Origin: Heterobasidion occidentale
Lineage: Eukaryota > Basidiomycota > Agaricomycetes > Russulales > Bondarzewiaceae
Assembly (NCBI GenBank): GCA_039111635.1
Contig: JBCAQO010000012.1
Span: 1-64,000, forward strand
Reading direction: 5' to 3'
DNA length: 64,000 nt
The notes beneath the pieces are model-generated. The model worked only from the letters and a program-made list of their open reading frames with translations, ran no database searches and was not told the origin of the DNA. The translations under genes were made by a program, and so were the position numbers. Shown here piece by piece: positions 19,760-31,830 of this stretch (positions are counted from its first letter, which is position 1; every line of letters begins with the position of its first letter).

Positions 19760-21660
19760 ACGTCGATGACACATTCTCTAGAGTTGTGGGCCGTCTGTGA
19801 CGGCCGCATGTTGCCTGTGATGGCTGCTAGTCGTCTGTGATGGCCACATGCTCGATCTGTTGTCTGAGCACCTTGCCCGTTGTCTTTGACAGACGCATAG
19901 TATCTAAGAGGGCTGCATGTCGTCTGAGATGGCTACCAGCTGTCTGAGACGGTCGCAAGTCACCTGTGATAGCTGCCAGTCGTCTGCGACACCCATATGG
20001 GCCGTCTGTTGTCTGAGCACCTCTGTGACATCTGCATACTATCTCAGACGGCCACATCTCACCTGTGACGGCTGCGTACTGTCTGAGATGGCTGCATATC
20101 GTCTGAGATGCCTGCCGGTTGTCTGTGATGCCCGCCGGTTTTCTGTGATGGCTGCATGTTGCCTGCAATAGCTGCCGGTCGTCTGCAACAGCCTCATAGT
20201 CCGTCTGTTGTCTGAGCACCTCGCTGGTTGTCTGCGACGGCCGCGTAATATCTAACACGGCTGCATGTTGTCTGAGATGACTGGCAGTCATCTGCGATGG
20301 CTGCATAGTGTCTGAGACATCTGCATGTCGTCTGAGATGCACGTAGGTCGTCAGTGACGACCTCATCCTGCCTGCAATGAATGCCGGTCGTCTGAGACAT
20401 CTGCGTGTCGTCTGCCACGGCCGCACACTGTCTGAGACGTCTGCGTGTAGTTAAAGAAGCCGGTTGTCTGCGGCGGCAGTATGCTGTCTCAGACGTCTGT
20501 GTGCCATTAGAGCAGCAGGTCGTCTGCGACGGCCGCACACTGCCTCAGACTTCTGCGTGTCGTCAGAGAAGCAGGTCGTCTGCAGCGGCTGCGCACTGTC
20601 TCAGACGTCCACGTGTCGTCTGAGATGCAGGCAGGTGCCCAATGCATTCATGGCCACCGGCAGACGTGACCTGCCTATAGGGCGTCTCCGTCGTCAGTGA
20701 CGGCCTCATCCTGCCTGTAATGACTGCCGGTCGTCTGAGATGTCTGGGTGTCGTCTGAGACGGCCGCACACTGTCTCAGACGTCTGCGTGTCGTTAGAGA
20801 AGCAGGTCGTCTGCGACGGCCGCACACCGTCTCAGACGTCTGTGTATCGTTAGAGAAGCAGGTCATCTACAGTGGCCAAATATTGTCTCAGACATCCGCG
20901 TGTCGTCTGAGATGCAGGCAGATCGTCAGTGACGGTCTCATCCTGCCTGCAATGACTGCCGGTCATCTGAGACGTTCGCGTGTCGTCTCAGATGCACACA
21001 GGTCGTCAGTGACGACCGCATCCTGCCTGCAACAACTACCAGTCGTCTGAGACATCCGCGTGTCATCTTAGACGTCCCTGTGTTGTCTGAGATGCATGCA
21101 GGTTGTCTGTGACGGCTGCACACTGTCTCAGACGTCCGCGTGTCATCTGAGATGCAGGCAGGTCGTCAGTGACGACCTCATCCTTCCTGCAATGACTGCT
21201 GGTCATCTGGGACATCCGCGTGTCGTCTGAGATACACGCAGGTCGTCTTCGAGGGCTGCACACTGTTTTAGACGTCCGCATGTTGCATGAGATGCACGCA
21301 GGTCGTCTGAAATGACTTCCGGTCATCTGAGACGTCCGCGTTTTGTCTACGACGTCCCCATGTCGTCTGACATGCACGTAGGTTGTCTCCGACAGCTGCA
21401 CACTATATGAGATGTCTGCCAGTTGTCTAAGACATCTGCATGTCGTATGACGGCTGCACGCTGTGTTGAGATGCACACAGGTTGTCTGCGAGGGCCGCAC
21501 ACTGTATAAGATGTCTGCCAGTCATCTAAGATGTCCAAGTGTCATCTGAGATGCACACAACTTGTCTGCAACAGCCACACACTAACTGATGTCCACATGT
21601 CATCTGAAATGCATGCAGATGGTCTGTATAGTGTCCGAGACAGTTGCATGTTGTCTGAGA
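19760..21660. repeat. Degenerate GTCGTCTG minisatellite array
   Basis: This is a long run of imperfect units of about 30 bp of the form GTCGTCTGAGACGTCTGCGT, mixed with GACGGCCGCACACTGTCTCA and GCAATGACTGCCGGTCGTCT. Homogenised blocks recur, for example 20340-20640 and 20690-20900. All translations of this stretch are repeat translations, not genes. The core GTCGTCTG is the reverse complement of the CAGACGAC core of the arm satellites. Confidence 0.9.
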
Positions 21661-22249
21661 TAGCTACCTTGCCTGCCTCCTTGCCTGCCTCCTTGCCTGC
21701 CTCCTCATGTGCCTCCTCAAGTGCCTCCTCAAGTGCCTCCTCACGTGCCTTCTCACGTGCCTCCTCACGTGCCTCCTCATGTGCCTTTTCGGATGCCTCC
21801 TCGCCTGCCTCCTCACGTGCCTCCTCACGTGCCTTCTCACCTGACTCCTCACCTGCCTTCTCACCTGACTCCTCACCTAGTCTCTCACTTGGCTCCTCAC
21901 CTGGCCTCTCACCTAGCCTCTCACCTGGTCTCTCACCTGCCTCCTAACCTGGCCTCTCACCTAGCCTCTCGCCTGCCTCCTCACCTAGCCTCTCACCTGG
22001 CTCTCACCTGCCTCCTCACCTGGCCTCTCGCCTGCCTCCTCACCTAGCCTCTCACCTGCCTCCTCACCTGGCCTCTCACCTGCCTCTCACCTGGCCTCTC
22101 ACCTGCCTCCTCACCTAGCCTCTCACCTGCCTCCTCACCTGGCCTCTCACCTGCCTCCTCACCTAGCCTCTCACCTGCCTCCTCACCTGGCCTCTCACCT
22201 GCCTCCTCACCTAGCCCCTCACCTAGCCTCTCACCTAGCTCCTCACCTA
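21661..22249. repeat. CTCACCTG / TGCCTCC minisatellite
   Basis: Tandem 11-12 bp pyrimidine-rich units (CCTCACCTGCCT, CTCACCTAGCCT, CTCACCTGGCCT, and CTCACGTGCCTC at the left end) run for almost 600 bp. The same units occur at 34480-34669 and 37335-37531. Confidence 0.95.
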
Positions 22250-22308
22250 CCTAACATCTCGGATTTTTTTCGTCTCACCTACCATCCGCCTACCACCTCT
22301 TATAACCT
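22250..22308. repeat. 59 bp conserved tail, copy 1
   Basis: Runs from CTAACATCTCGGATTTTTTT through ACCTACCATCCGCCTACCAC to TTATAACCT. It matches copies at 34670-34728 and 37532-37590 almost perfectly. Here it is followed by three CCTAA units. Confidence 0.9.
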
Positions 22309-22329
22309 AACCTAACCTAACATTTTACA

Positions 22330-25300
22330 TGAGACGAAAACGTCGGAGAAGACACACTAAAAGTCGTAAGCCTATAGCTGTCAATACGGCGGCCAGAGGT
22401 ATTCCACTACCCCGGGAAGATGACAAGGGTATGCGTGTAGGCAAACAGGAGGCTAGCAGCGGAGGCAGGCATAGATAACGATGCGGTGTTGATCCAGTCT
22501 TCGATCCGAGCATAAGCTTGAGGCAGCAGGAAGACGCACACGGGCGCATGTAGGTCGCAGGTGAAGACAGGTGCTTGGACTTATACGCAGGTTCGTGACC
22601 TCGAGGGGACGTGCATGCGTGCATCGGCTTGAGGGCGGTACGGACTCTCGAGAGGCCTAAGTGAGCAAGTGGGTCTGGCGTCGAGGAGATCGAGGGGTCG
22701 CGGGAACGCGGTCGATCAAGGGGCGGGCGGAGACGAGGTATCGTCCTTGGTTACACCTGGCTTTCTCTTCCTACCTCATCTCCCCGCCACTAGCTGCTCC
22801 TCACCCTCCTAGTCGACGCGCTCAAGCGCGAGTCGCGTGACGTTCGCAATTCTCCGTGCCCGAGCACGGAGTGGTAAGTGCAACAGAATCTTGGGTTCAT
22901 GGAACGACAATGACGACGGAGGGACGTCGGAATCTTAGTGGTGCTCGCTTTGCGTCGAGAAGACGCGTGGGCTCGAAGGAGAATTTGATCCTCGAGGGGG
23001 TTGAGGACACAGGGTGGTGGTGGTGCAGACCGTCGAGGGAGCGAGCAAGCGAGCATGCGTCCGTCCCTCACCGTTGAGAGGGTTGATGGAGGTCCAATGT
23101 CGGAGCTAGGTAGCGGACGAGTGTGGCGCGAGGAAAGGAAGGCTGAGTGTCGAGCGGGTTGTGGGTATGGTCGTCAAGGAGAACGAGGCGTAGTGTCGGA
23201 GCGCATCGAGCAGCCTGGCTGGTGTGGCGGAGAACGGATGAGCGGGCGTGGCAGATTCACAAGACGAGGGCGGGGGATACGCATGTCCGGGAGAGGGCGA
23301 AACTCGTGTGAGAGACGACAGAGCCAGGAAGAGATCGAGCTTGAAATCACAACGTACCGGCTTGCTCAACGAGTTCGCATCCATCGTGGATGTCCTCGCT
23401 GTCCGTTTCAACCCTCTTCCCAGCTCGTATCTTCGTTGCAGCCGTTCCTTGTCCTCGAGGAGGGGCCGGGTGCGATCTGCGGGCAGTTGACAGTTGGGGG
23501 TTCGAGGGAGTGAAGGTCGAGGGGTTTGAGAGGACGAGTAGGCGGGCGTGAGTGGTGTCGAGGAGACGAGCGTGGGGGCGGATATGAGTCGCAGGCGAAA
23601 GCAGGCGCGTCGACCTGAGGGGACGATGGCGTATGCGGGATCACCAGTTGAGCGAGGCGAGCACACGAGTGCCCATGGCGTCGAGCACGGAGTCCGGGCG
23701 TGTTGAGTGGGGTTCCGGGCAATGCAGACGATGTGCGGAGGGACATGGAGGACACGAGCAAGTCAGCGTGGTGCCGAGTGGGTCGAGCACGAGAGCGAGC
23801 GAGCGGGTTGAGAGGGTCGGGCAAGCAGGTCGAGAGGGTCGAGCAGGAGTGGATGAGAGGAGGAGCGGACGAGGATAGAACGGGAGTAAGAGATGACGAC
23901 GTACCTGCATCCCTCGTGGATAGCCTCGTCATCCGTGCCCACTCCCTTCTCAGCTCGTCTCTCCGCCGCACTTGTTCCTCGTCCTCTGCCGCCAGCTGGG
24001 TCTCATCCTCCTCGTCGACACTCGAACGGCCGCGATGCTTTGCGTGTCGTCAGGCAGCGTGGGCTCCGGGGGTGGAGACGGCAGTGAACGTGGGCGTAGG
24101 TGTGGACGAGGACAGAGGTCGGGGTCAGCGGACGGGCAGTGCGTGGCGGCGATGCGTGAAGTCGAAGGAAGGGACGTCGGCGTTGATACAGTGAAGCGGT
24201 GCGGTCCAGGGGTGCGTAGGGTTGAAGGCCGTTGAGAGGAGAGAGGTTGCGTGTGCATGAGTTCGAGGGGATGGTGCGTGCGGCGGAAATGATGAGGGGG
24301 GGCAAGAAGAAAGACAAGAGGAGGGGACGTACCCTCGTAACAATCAGCCCTCCCTTTCCCGTCTTGTCTCTCCGCCGCCAGCTTGCCCTTGCCCTCCTTG
24401 TTGACACGTTCGAGCGCATGTAGCGCGTCTGAGCAGAGCGCAGGGTGCATGTTGACTCGTCGCGCTCGGGGTCACCTAGCGACGGCAACGGCGAGTCGGT
24501 GGAGCAGGGGTCGTGCGAGGGCGAGGATCCGCTCTCCCTGCATGGACGCCGAGTCGGGGCGCGGGGGCAGGATGAACTTGCTGAGCGTGGGCGCAAAGGC
24601 AGGGGATGTCGCCGCTCAAGAACGGGCTCGGGACGCGGGTCCTGGGCCCGTACACGTCGGCGGCGGAGTCGGGCAGGCAAGGCCGTCCTTGATGCGCTCC
24701 GCGAGGGAGATGCGCACGCGGAAGGCCTCAGCGACGCGGGAGAGGAGTGCGGGTAGACGATGGGGGTGCGTCAGCCTGGGGTGCAGGGGGGCGTGACACC
24801 GGGGAGGGAAGGCCGGCCGGTGCACGAGGATGCGAATGCGGATGCGGCAGCGGCGGCCTGGTCGAGGAGGGCGGCGCGGATGTGAGCGGTGCTCGCCGCG
24901 GACATGAACTTGGAGCGGTCCTGCGGGGTGCGGTCGCGGTTGCGGCGGTTGGCGCTGGGCATGTGGAGGAGGCGGCGGCGGCGGTGGTGGTGGGTGGGTG
25001 GTGATGGTGGCGACGGCGTCGGAGGCGTCGGAGGCTGAGGGTCGACGAAGGTGGAGGAGGCGGAGGACGTGCCGGGGTGGTGGACGGCGGCGGTGTCGAT
25101 CTGGAGCGAGTACGGACGGAAGGAGCGGGGCGAGCAGGCGAGAGCGGCGTCGAGCGGGGGATGGGGTGTGTCGAGTGGGGGTCTGGGCAACGCATACGAT
25201 GCGCGAGGGATGTGGACGATGCGTGCGAGCCGGCCAGTGGCCAGTGGGCATGGGATCGAGCGGGTAGAGCGGGAGATGGCATGGGCGTGTCGCACCAAGC

Positions 25301-27150
25301 GGGCGTGCAGATCGTAGACGGCGGGAGCGTTATGGGTAGAGGGTCGACAACCAATCTTTGAAGTGGTTCGAGCGGATATGGCGTCGAGAGGAGAGTCGCT
25401 TGAGCGGGTGAACAGGGCGCGACTTCGAGCAGGCAAGCGGGCGCGACTTTGAAACAGGCAAGCGGGCGCGACTTTCGACGCAGGGCTGCTCGCGTGGAAG
25501 TGGGAGATGGCGAATAAGCGGGCATGAGGGAAAGCGGGTTGAAAGGGCGTGCTGTCAAACTGAGGAGAGCAGGTGAGCGAGAAGAGCAGGCGAGCGGATG
25601 AGCGGGCGAGAGGTGAAGCGGATGGGCGGACATGGTGTTAAGGCTGGTGGTCCAGGGAGGGGCTGAAAGACATGACGAGACGCGAGGTGCGCGTGCGCAG
25701 GGGAGGGACTGTGCAAGAGGGAGAGGGATGGCGCGAGAGACAACGTACCTGCAACCTCGTCGTCCGTGCCCGCCCAAGTCTGTCCGCCACCTCCATTCAT
25801 TGTCCTCACCCAGCCCCTTTCTCTACCGCCATCTGAATCTCGTCCTCTGCGTCGACGTTCAAACGGCCGCAATGGTTGCGCGTCCTGGGCTAGCGCGCGC
25901 GCGGAGGCGTTGATAGAGCGACCTCAGCGTTCAACCCTCGACATTTGAGGTTGTTGACGGCACTGTGTTGCAGGAATGTCGAGAGCCCAGGGATGAGCGC
26001 GCGTGGGATCGCAGAGACCAGCTGTCGAGGCGTTGAGAGGACGAGCTTCAGAGACGGCGAGCGTGAGTGGGGTCGATGAGACGAGTGGGAGGGCACCGGG
26101 TGGAGGCTGTGTGCGTGTCCGAGGGATCGAGTGCGCGCGGACGTGGGTCGCAGGCAAGGACGAACGCATAGGCTCAAGGGTGAGTGGGCTCGAGGGTGAG
26201 TGGGCTCGAGGGGCGACATTCGATGGGATCGAGGGGACCGGGGGCGCTGGGCGGCGAGCGTGTGCGACGTCGAGAGTGGGAACGTCGACAGCGGAGGGGA
26301 AGAGTACGAGGGTTCTGTGCGCAAGCGTGCATGGGCTGAGCCTGCGCGGGGTCTTGGCAGCGACACAGCGCAAGGAAAGGATGGAATCGTGGATCGTCGA
26401 GGGGATGAGCGCGAAGGCGCAGGGTGGCGGGGTGGCGTGGTCTGAGCGGACAGCCGGGCGCGGCGTCGAGGGCGGCAAGGTCACCGTCGGGGGGATTGAG
26501 GGGAAGCAGGTTGAAGGAGGGGCTCGAGGTCGGATGAGTAAAGCGGGGCGAGCAGGTAGGCGGCCGCGGCGTCGAGTGGGAGATCCGGGCGTGTAGAGCG
26601 GGGATCCGTGCAACGCAGACGATGCGCGAGGGGACGTGGACGACGTGGGCGTGGCGTCGAGCGAGGAGAGCGGAGAGCAGCAGAGCGAGCGATCGGGTCG
26701 AGAGGGTCGGACGAGAGAGCGGGTCGGACGTGGGAGAGGAAGAGCAGACGAAAGGACTGGGTGGGTAGGGTCAAGGGGTAGGTCGTTGAGGGCGACGTGG
26801 AGAATTAGGTCGAGGGCGGGAGGTGTGTGGAGGAACTGGGGCGAGTGACGACGTACCTATGTAGATGTCCTCGTCGTCCGTTTCCTCCCTCTTCTGTGCT
26901 CATCCCCACCGTGGCCGATCCTCCTCCTCGTCCTCCTCCTCGTTGTCGCGGTTGTCCGCGTCGTCGAGCTGCGTGGGTGCGTAGGCGTTGGTGAGCGGGA
27001 CGCCACCGCTGTGGAAACCGTGGAACGCGCTGAACGAGACAGCGATTGGCGCAGGCGTGGGGTCGAAGGGATGCGTATGCACGAGGCCGAGGGAACGAGT
27101 GAGGGGTTGAGGCGGACGAGCGGGAGCTAGAGAGTCACGAGGTTAATTAA
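22330..27150. repeat. G-rich degenerate repeat block, no supported gene
   Basis: The plus strand is dominated by GTCGAG/GAGCGGGCG/GTCGAGGGG words. Longer diverged units recur. A block reading GGCAATGCAGACGATGTGCG or similar is at about 23717, 25177 and 26610, giving a period near 1.45 kb. A block reading ACGTACCTGCA followed by CCTCGT and CCGTGCCC is at about 23347, 23895, 24328, 25743 and 26852. A block of CTCGTCGACACTCGAACG type is at about 22812, 24012, 24397 and 25847. Long Pro/Arg/Ala-rich open frames on both strands result from the composition. Confidence 0.7.
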
Positions 27151-28560
27151 GTGGTTGCGTGCGCGCGACGCGAAGTTGAGTCCTTCGCACCCGTCTCTAA
27201 CTCAACTCTGTCCGCGCGCAACCCTTAACCTTCGTCCCCTCGCCCTCGCCTCGACACTATGCACGCCCGCCAACAACTTCCTTCGCCTTCGTCCTCTCAT
27301 CCACTCGACTCCATGCGTACGCGTCCACTCGGCCACAACAAATCCTTCGACCGTTCCCTCACGCGCCCTGCCGCTGCCGCACCTGTGCTTCGCGCCCGCG
27401 CACAGAGTCTCGCAATCGTCACGCTGCCAGTGCTTCAGCGCGTTGGTGGGGAGGGTCAGGAGCAGTCGTTCATGAGAAGAGGAGGTGCGAAGAGGGAGGC
27501 TATTACAAAGGTCCGTATCCATCCCCTCGACCCTCAACCCCCTTCACACTTTCTCCCGCTCTCGAGACAGCGCTCGCTCTACCTGCTCGACGCCACGCCC
27601 GCTCTCCGCCTCGCACACTCTCCCACTCACCCGTTCGACCCGTTTGGCCTGCTCAACGCTACGCCCGCTCTCCCGTCAAACCGCGCTCGAACTCACGCGC
27701 GTCCCACCGGCGCCACGCACCCGCCTTTGGCTGGATCTACACGCACGCGCGCCCTTGCCTGTAGCCCACACCCGCCCGTGCGCGTTCCACCGGCACCACG
27801 CACCCGCCTTTGCGTGGGTGTGCGCGTGCGCTCGTCTTCGCCCGTAGCTCACGCCCACCCGTGCGCGTCCCCTCGACATCGCGCTCGTCCCCTCGGCCCC
27901 GCAGACACGTTCACTCGGCCTCCATGAACCCTTCGACCGATCCCGCCCTCGGTGCCGTTCCTTCGCGCGCCCCCGTCCCCGCCACACTTGCGCTCTGCGC
28001 CCGCGCGCAAAACATTTTAAATATCATGCCGCACGCGCTTGAACGCGTCGACGAGGAGGCGAGGAGCTGCCGGCGGGGAGTGAGCTAGGAAGGATGCGAC
28101 TAAGTGTTGCAAAGGTACGTACCTTCCGCCAACGTACTTTCCGCTACCCCTCCCTCGACCCTTGTCCCCTCGACTCTCTCGACCCCTCGATCGTCCCCGA
28201 TTCCTCGCTTAAGGTCACGCCCGTTTGAAGCCCCTCGACTCCATGGTCCCTGCATGTTCTCACCGTCGATGTGACCTACGTCCGTGCGCCATCACCCTCG
28301 CTCTCCGGATCTCCCCTCTCGACCCACTGGACACCACTCCCACCCGACCCGTCCGACCCTCTCAACTCCCTCGACCCCCGACCCTGCGCGTTCCCGCCGT
28401 CGATGCAACACACGCCCGCTCTCCCTCTCGATTCGCTCGACTCGCTCGACCGTGACGTCCTGACGACCACACCCTCAATTCTCGATGTTCCATCCCCCGA
28501 CGCCACGCCCGCCCGCCCTTCATTATTATTCTTTTTCTTTCCCTTGTTCTTTGTTTGTAT
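27151..28560. repeat. C-rich degenerate repeat block, opposite strand bias
   Basis: From about 27190 the plus strand becomes rich in CCGCTC, CTCGACC and CCTCGAC words, the complement of the block to the left. At 28035-28090 the sequence GAACGCGTCGACGAGGAGGC and following bases is an inverted copy of the CTCGTCGACACGTTCGAGCG module of the left block (for example 24397). No gene is supported. Confidence 0.65.
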
Positions 28561-28619
28561 CGTGTTACCCGTACATTTTTCAGACAATTCATTATGACCT
28601 TCTAGTTCTACGGTCCCAT

Positions 28620-28790
28620 AGTCTCTGCACACAACACTCACAGACGATGCAGATAACACAGACGACGCGTACACAAAAGACATGCCAATGCACCGATGAG
28701 TCCGACCTGGGCACTGAGGGCAGACGGCCGTCGAACTGCGTGCACACATCGTCTGTGTTGTCTGTGTTGTCTGTGTGTTGGCCACTTCCC
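28620..28790 (+). repeat. Hairpin-forming element, copy C
   Basis: Inverted CACAGACGATG (28639-28649) and CATCGTCTGTG (28747-28757) flank a core CCGATGAGTCCGACCTGGGC at 28693. The whole element is homologous to 30120-30250. CACAGAC/GTCTGTG repeats extend the arms. It resembles a small foldback or MITE-like element; no target duplication was identified. Confidence 0.6.
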
Positions 28791-28799
28791 ACTACGTCA

Positions 28800-30115
28800 C
28801 CTGCACGTCGTCCACACTGTCCAGACATAGTCCACGTCTTTTTGCGCCGTCTGCGTCATGTTGTCTGTGATGGCGGCGTGTCGCAACCTCTCCTTCCTCC
28901 TCGCCTCCGCCGTCGCCAGCGTCGTTGGCTACAAGGGCTACCTTATTGTACGTGTGCTCCCCATCCTCTCTCACTTGCGCCTGCGCTCACGTCATCACCG
29001 ATCGCGAACACCATCCATCTACAATCTAACTCAGGGCGCAGAGCGTCGGAATGTCGCTCCTGCCCTTCCCTAAGCCGCACTCCCGCCTCTAGCCCCAACA
29101 CCGGCCCTCGTCACATGCACCCGCTCCTTGAATACCCACCGCCGAGATGTGCAGCAGCACACCCGCACTATTCCAACCCCACACACTCACCTTCACCCTG
29201 CCCCCGTCCGCCACATCTACTGTCGCCGCCGCCGTTGCCGCCACCCCACCCACCCCACGTCCTCCGCATCCGCTTATGTTTTGGACAAAGACGCCTGCAA
29301 GCAGCCCCGCCGCCGCCGAGGCACAAGAGTGTCTGTGCGCGCGTGCGCGCGTGCCGAGTCTGCGCCTCGCACACCCGTGACGCAAGCAGCCATCCAGCGT
29401 GGGAGAGGACACCGCCCGTGAGCCACCAGCGCGAGCATGTACAGGAACACGGCATAGGAAGAGTCTTGGAACTCCACGAGCAGGTCAGGGGATAGTGCAA
29501 AGCGTAACGCTTGGCAACTTTCAGCGGGCAGCAGACAACCGTGCATGAGCAAGGGACAGGTGCGATCCAGGCGGCGCGTGCGCGTGGGGTCAAGGAGACA
29601 AGTGAGAGCGCACTGGGTGACGGGCGTGTACGGGGCCGGGACGGGTTTGCGAATGTGGGTCACGCTTGAGCGCATTGACGAGGAGGGAGAAGAGCAACTG
29701 GTAGCGGGGAGATGAGTTGGGGAGGGAGGGGGGTTGGGATTATCAAGGTCTGTCCCACTCTTTCCGTCAATCCTTCCTCCACCTGAACTCCCTCGTCAAC
29801 ATGACCCACGTCTGCTCGCCACATGCTCTCCCGCTCTCTCCTCGCGACCCACTCGTTGCCACTACCACTCGACACGCTGAATTGTCTCAACTCCCTTGAC
29901 CCTCGAACCTGCGCGTTGCCGCCGTTGATGCACCACACGCTCGCGCTTCTTCTCGACCTAGTTGACATCACTCCTACTCTCCTGCTCCAAGCTCGCCTAC
30001 TCAAACCGCGCGGATTGCTCAACCGTGGCTTCTCGACAACCACACCCTCAGCCCTTGATCTTTCTGTCCCCAATGCTAAGTCCGCCCGCTCCTCTTTTTC
30101 TGCACATACTACTTG
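28800..30115. other. C-rich intergenic with module copies, no supported gene
   Basis: A short open stretch at 28858-28950 looks like a hydrophobic N-terminus (LSFLLASAVASVVGY) but leads nowhere clear. Near 29660-29710 an inverted copy of the CTCGTCGACACGTTCGAG module (TTGAGCGCATTGACGAGGAG) is visible. The rest is degenerate C-rich repeat. Confidence 0.45.
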
Positions 30116-30119
30116 CGGA

Positions 30120-30260
30120 TGACATAGACGGTACAGACAATGTGTGCATAGCACTGTAGACATGCCAGATCTTCCGATGAGTCCGACCAGGGCACTGAGG
30201 GAAGATGGCTGTCGAACTGCATACACACATTGTCTGTATCATCTGTGTTGTTCGAGTATT
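30120..30260 (+). repeat. Hairpin-forming element, copy D
   Basis: ACAGACAATGTGTGCA at 30133-30148 pairs with TGCATACACACATTGTCTGT at 30218-30237. The same core as copy C (CCGATGAGTCCGACCAGGGC) lies in the loop. The sequence differs from copy C by scattered substitutions that partly preserve pairing. Confidence 0.65.
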
Positions 30261-30339
30261 TTCTATCCAACTAGATTGCTTGCCCGTTGTCCACATTGCC
30301 TGCTAGTCATCTATATTCCCTTGTGCGGTCTCTGTCACC

Positions 30340-31830
30340 GGTATGTTTCCCTGGTCCCCCCTAGTATCTATTGTCTGGGACACCTGCTGTTGCCTAAGAC
30401 GGCTGCATGCTATCTGAGACACCTGCCGTCGTCAATGCCGACTGTATGTTGTCTCAGATACCTGCTACTGTCTAAGACAGCTGAAGGCTGCCTTAGACAT
30501 CTGCAGTCGGCAATGCCGACTAAGTGTTGTCTGAGACAGCAACGGTTGTCTACCGACAGCTACATGCTATCTGAGACCTAACCCTATCTCACCTCACCTC
30601 ACCTCACCTAACCTGACCTGACCTGGCCTGGCCTGACCTCGTCTGAGGGACCTGCAGTTGTCTAGAAGGCTGCATGATGTCTGAGACATCGCGTCTCGTC
30701 TCACGACTGTTAGTCGTCTGGGATGTCCTCATGTCACCAGCAATGGCTGCACAACGTCTGAGACGTCGCGTCGCGTATGGGATGCAGGCAGGCCATCTGC
30801 GACGACTGCCTGACGTCTGAGACGTCGTGTCTCGTCTCAGACGACTACTAGTCGTCAGGGACGTCCTCATGTCACCAGCAACAGCTGCACGACGTCTCAG
30901 ACGTTGTGTCTCGTCTGGGATGCATGCAGGCCGTCTGCTACCACTGCCCGACGTCTGGGACGTCCCCCCTTGTCTGGGGTGAACACAAGGCGTCTGCGAC
31001 GACTGCACAACGTCTGAGACGCCGCGTCTCGTCTAGGATGCAGGCAGGCCGTCTGCGACGACTGCCTGACGTCTGAGACGTCGCGTCTCGTCTCAGATGA
31101 CTGCTAGTCGTCAGGGACGTCCTCATGTCACCAGCAATGGCTGCACGACGTCTCAGATATTGTGTCGCGTCCAGGATGCAGGCAGGCCGTCTGCGACGAC
31201 TGCTAGTCGTCAGGGACATCCTCATGTCACCAGCAACGGCTGCACGACGTCTCAGACGTCGCATCTCGTCTGGGATGCACACAGGCCGTCTGCAACGGCT
31301 GCCTGACATCTGAGACGTCGTGTCTCGTCTCAGACGACTGCTGTTCGTCTGGGACGTCCTCACCTCACCAGCAACGACTGCACGACGTCTGAGACGACTG
31401 TTGTCTGTCTGGGACGTCCTCACCTCACCAGTAACGAGTGCACGACGTCTGAGATGTCGCGTCTCGACTCAGACGACTGCTGTCCGTCTGGGACGTCCTC
31501 ACCTCACCAGCATCGACGGCACGACGTCTGAGACGTCGCGTCTTGTCTCAGACGACGGCTGTTCAGCTGGGACATCCTCACCTCACCAGCAACGATGGCA
31601 CAATGTCTGAGACGTCGTGTCTCATCATGGATGCACCCCGGCCATCTGTGACGGCTGCAGACGGCCTGACTGCACCCCAGACAAGGGAAGGACGTCCTAG
31701 ACGTCAGGAAGCGGTTGAAGACGGACTGCGTGAACCCCAGCCAACAGGGGGGATGTCCCAGACGTCGGGCAGTCATTGCTAGTGACATGAGGACGTCCCC
31801 GACGACCAGCAGTCGTCTGAGAGATGAGAC
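30340..31830. repeat. Degenerate GTCTGAGACGTC minisatellite, first block
   Basis: Units of about 30-35 bp with the words GACGTCTGAGACGTCGCGTC, GACGTCCTCATGTCACCAGC and GGATGCAGGCAGGCCGTCTG recur in changing order. They grade into the more regular array to the right. No gene is present. Confidence 0.9.

Noticed and set aside
22303..22322. CCTAACCTAACCTAAC as telomere repeat
   Set aside because: Only three units, the unit is CCTAA rather than CCCTAA, and it sits in the middle of repeat DNA.
24616..25777. Long Pro/Arg-rich ORFs on the minus strand
   Set aside because: High GC and strand skew leave frames open by chance; opposite-strand frames are equally long and there is no domain or splice pattern.
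28693..28720. Possible hammerhead ribozyme because of CCGATGAGTCC
   Set aside because: The first part resembles the conserved CUGAUGAGUCC, but the second core strand (GGACGAAAC-like) and the cleavage-site stem are missing in all copies.
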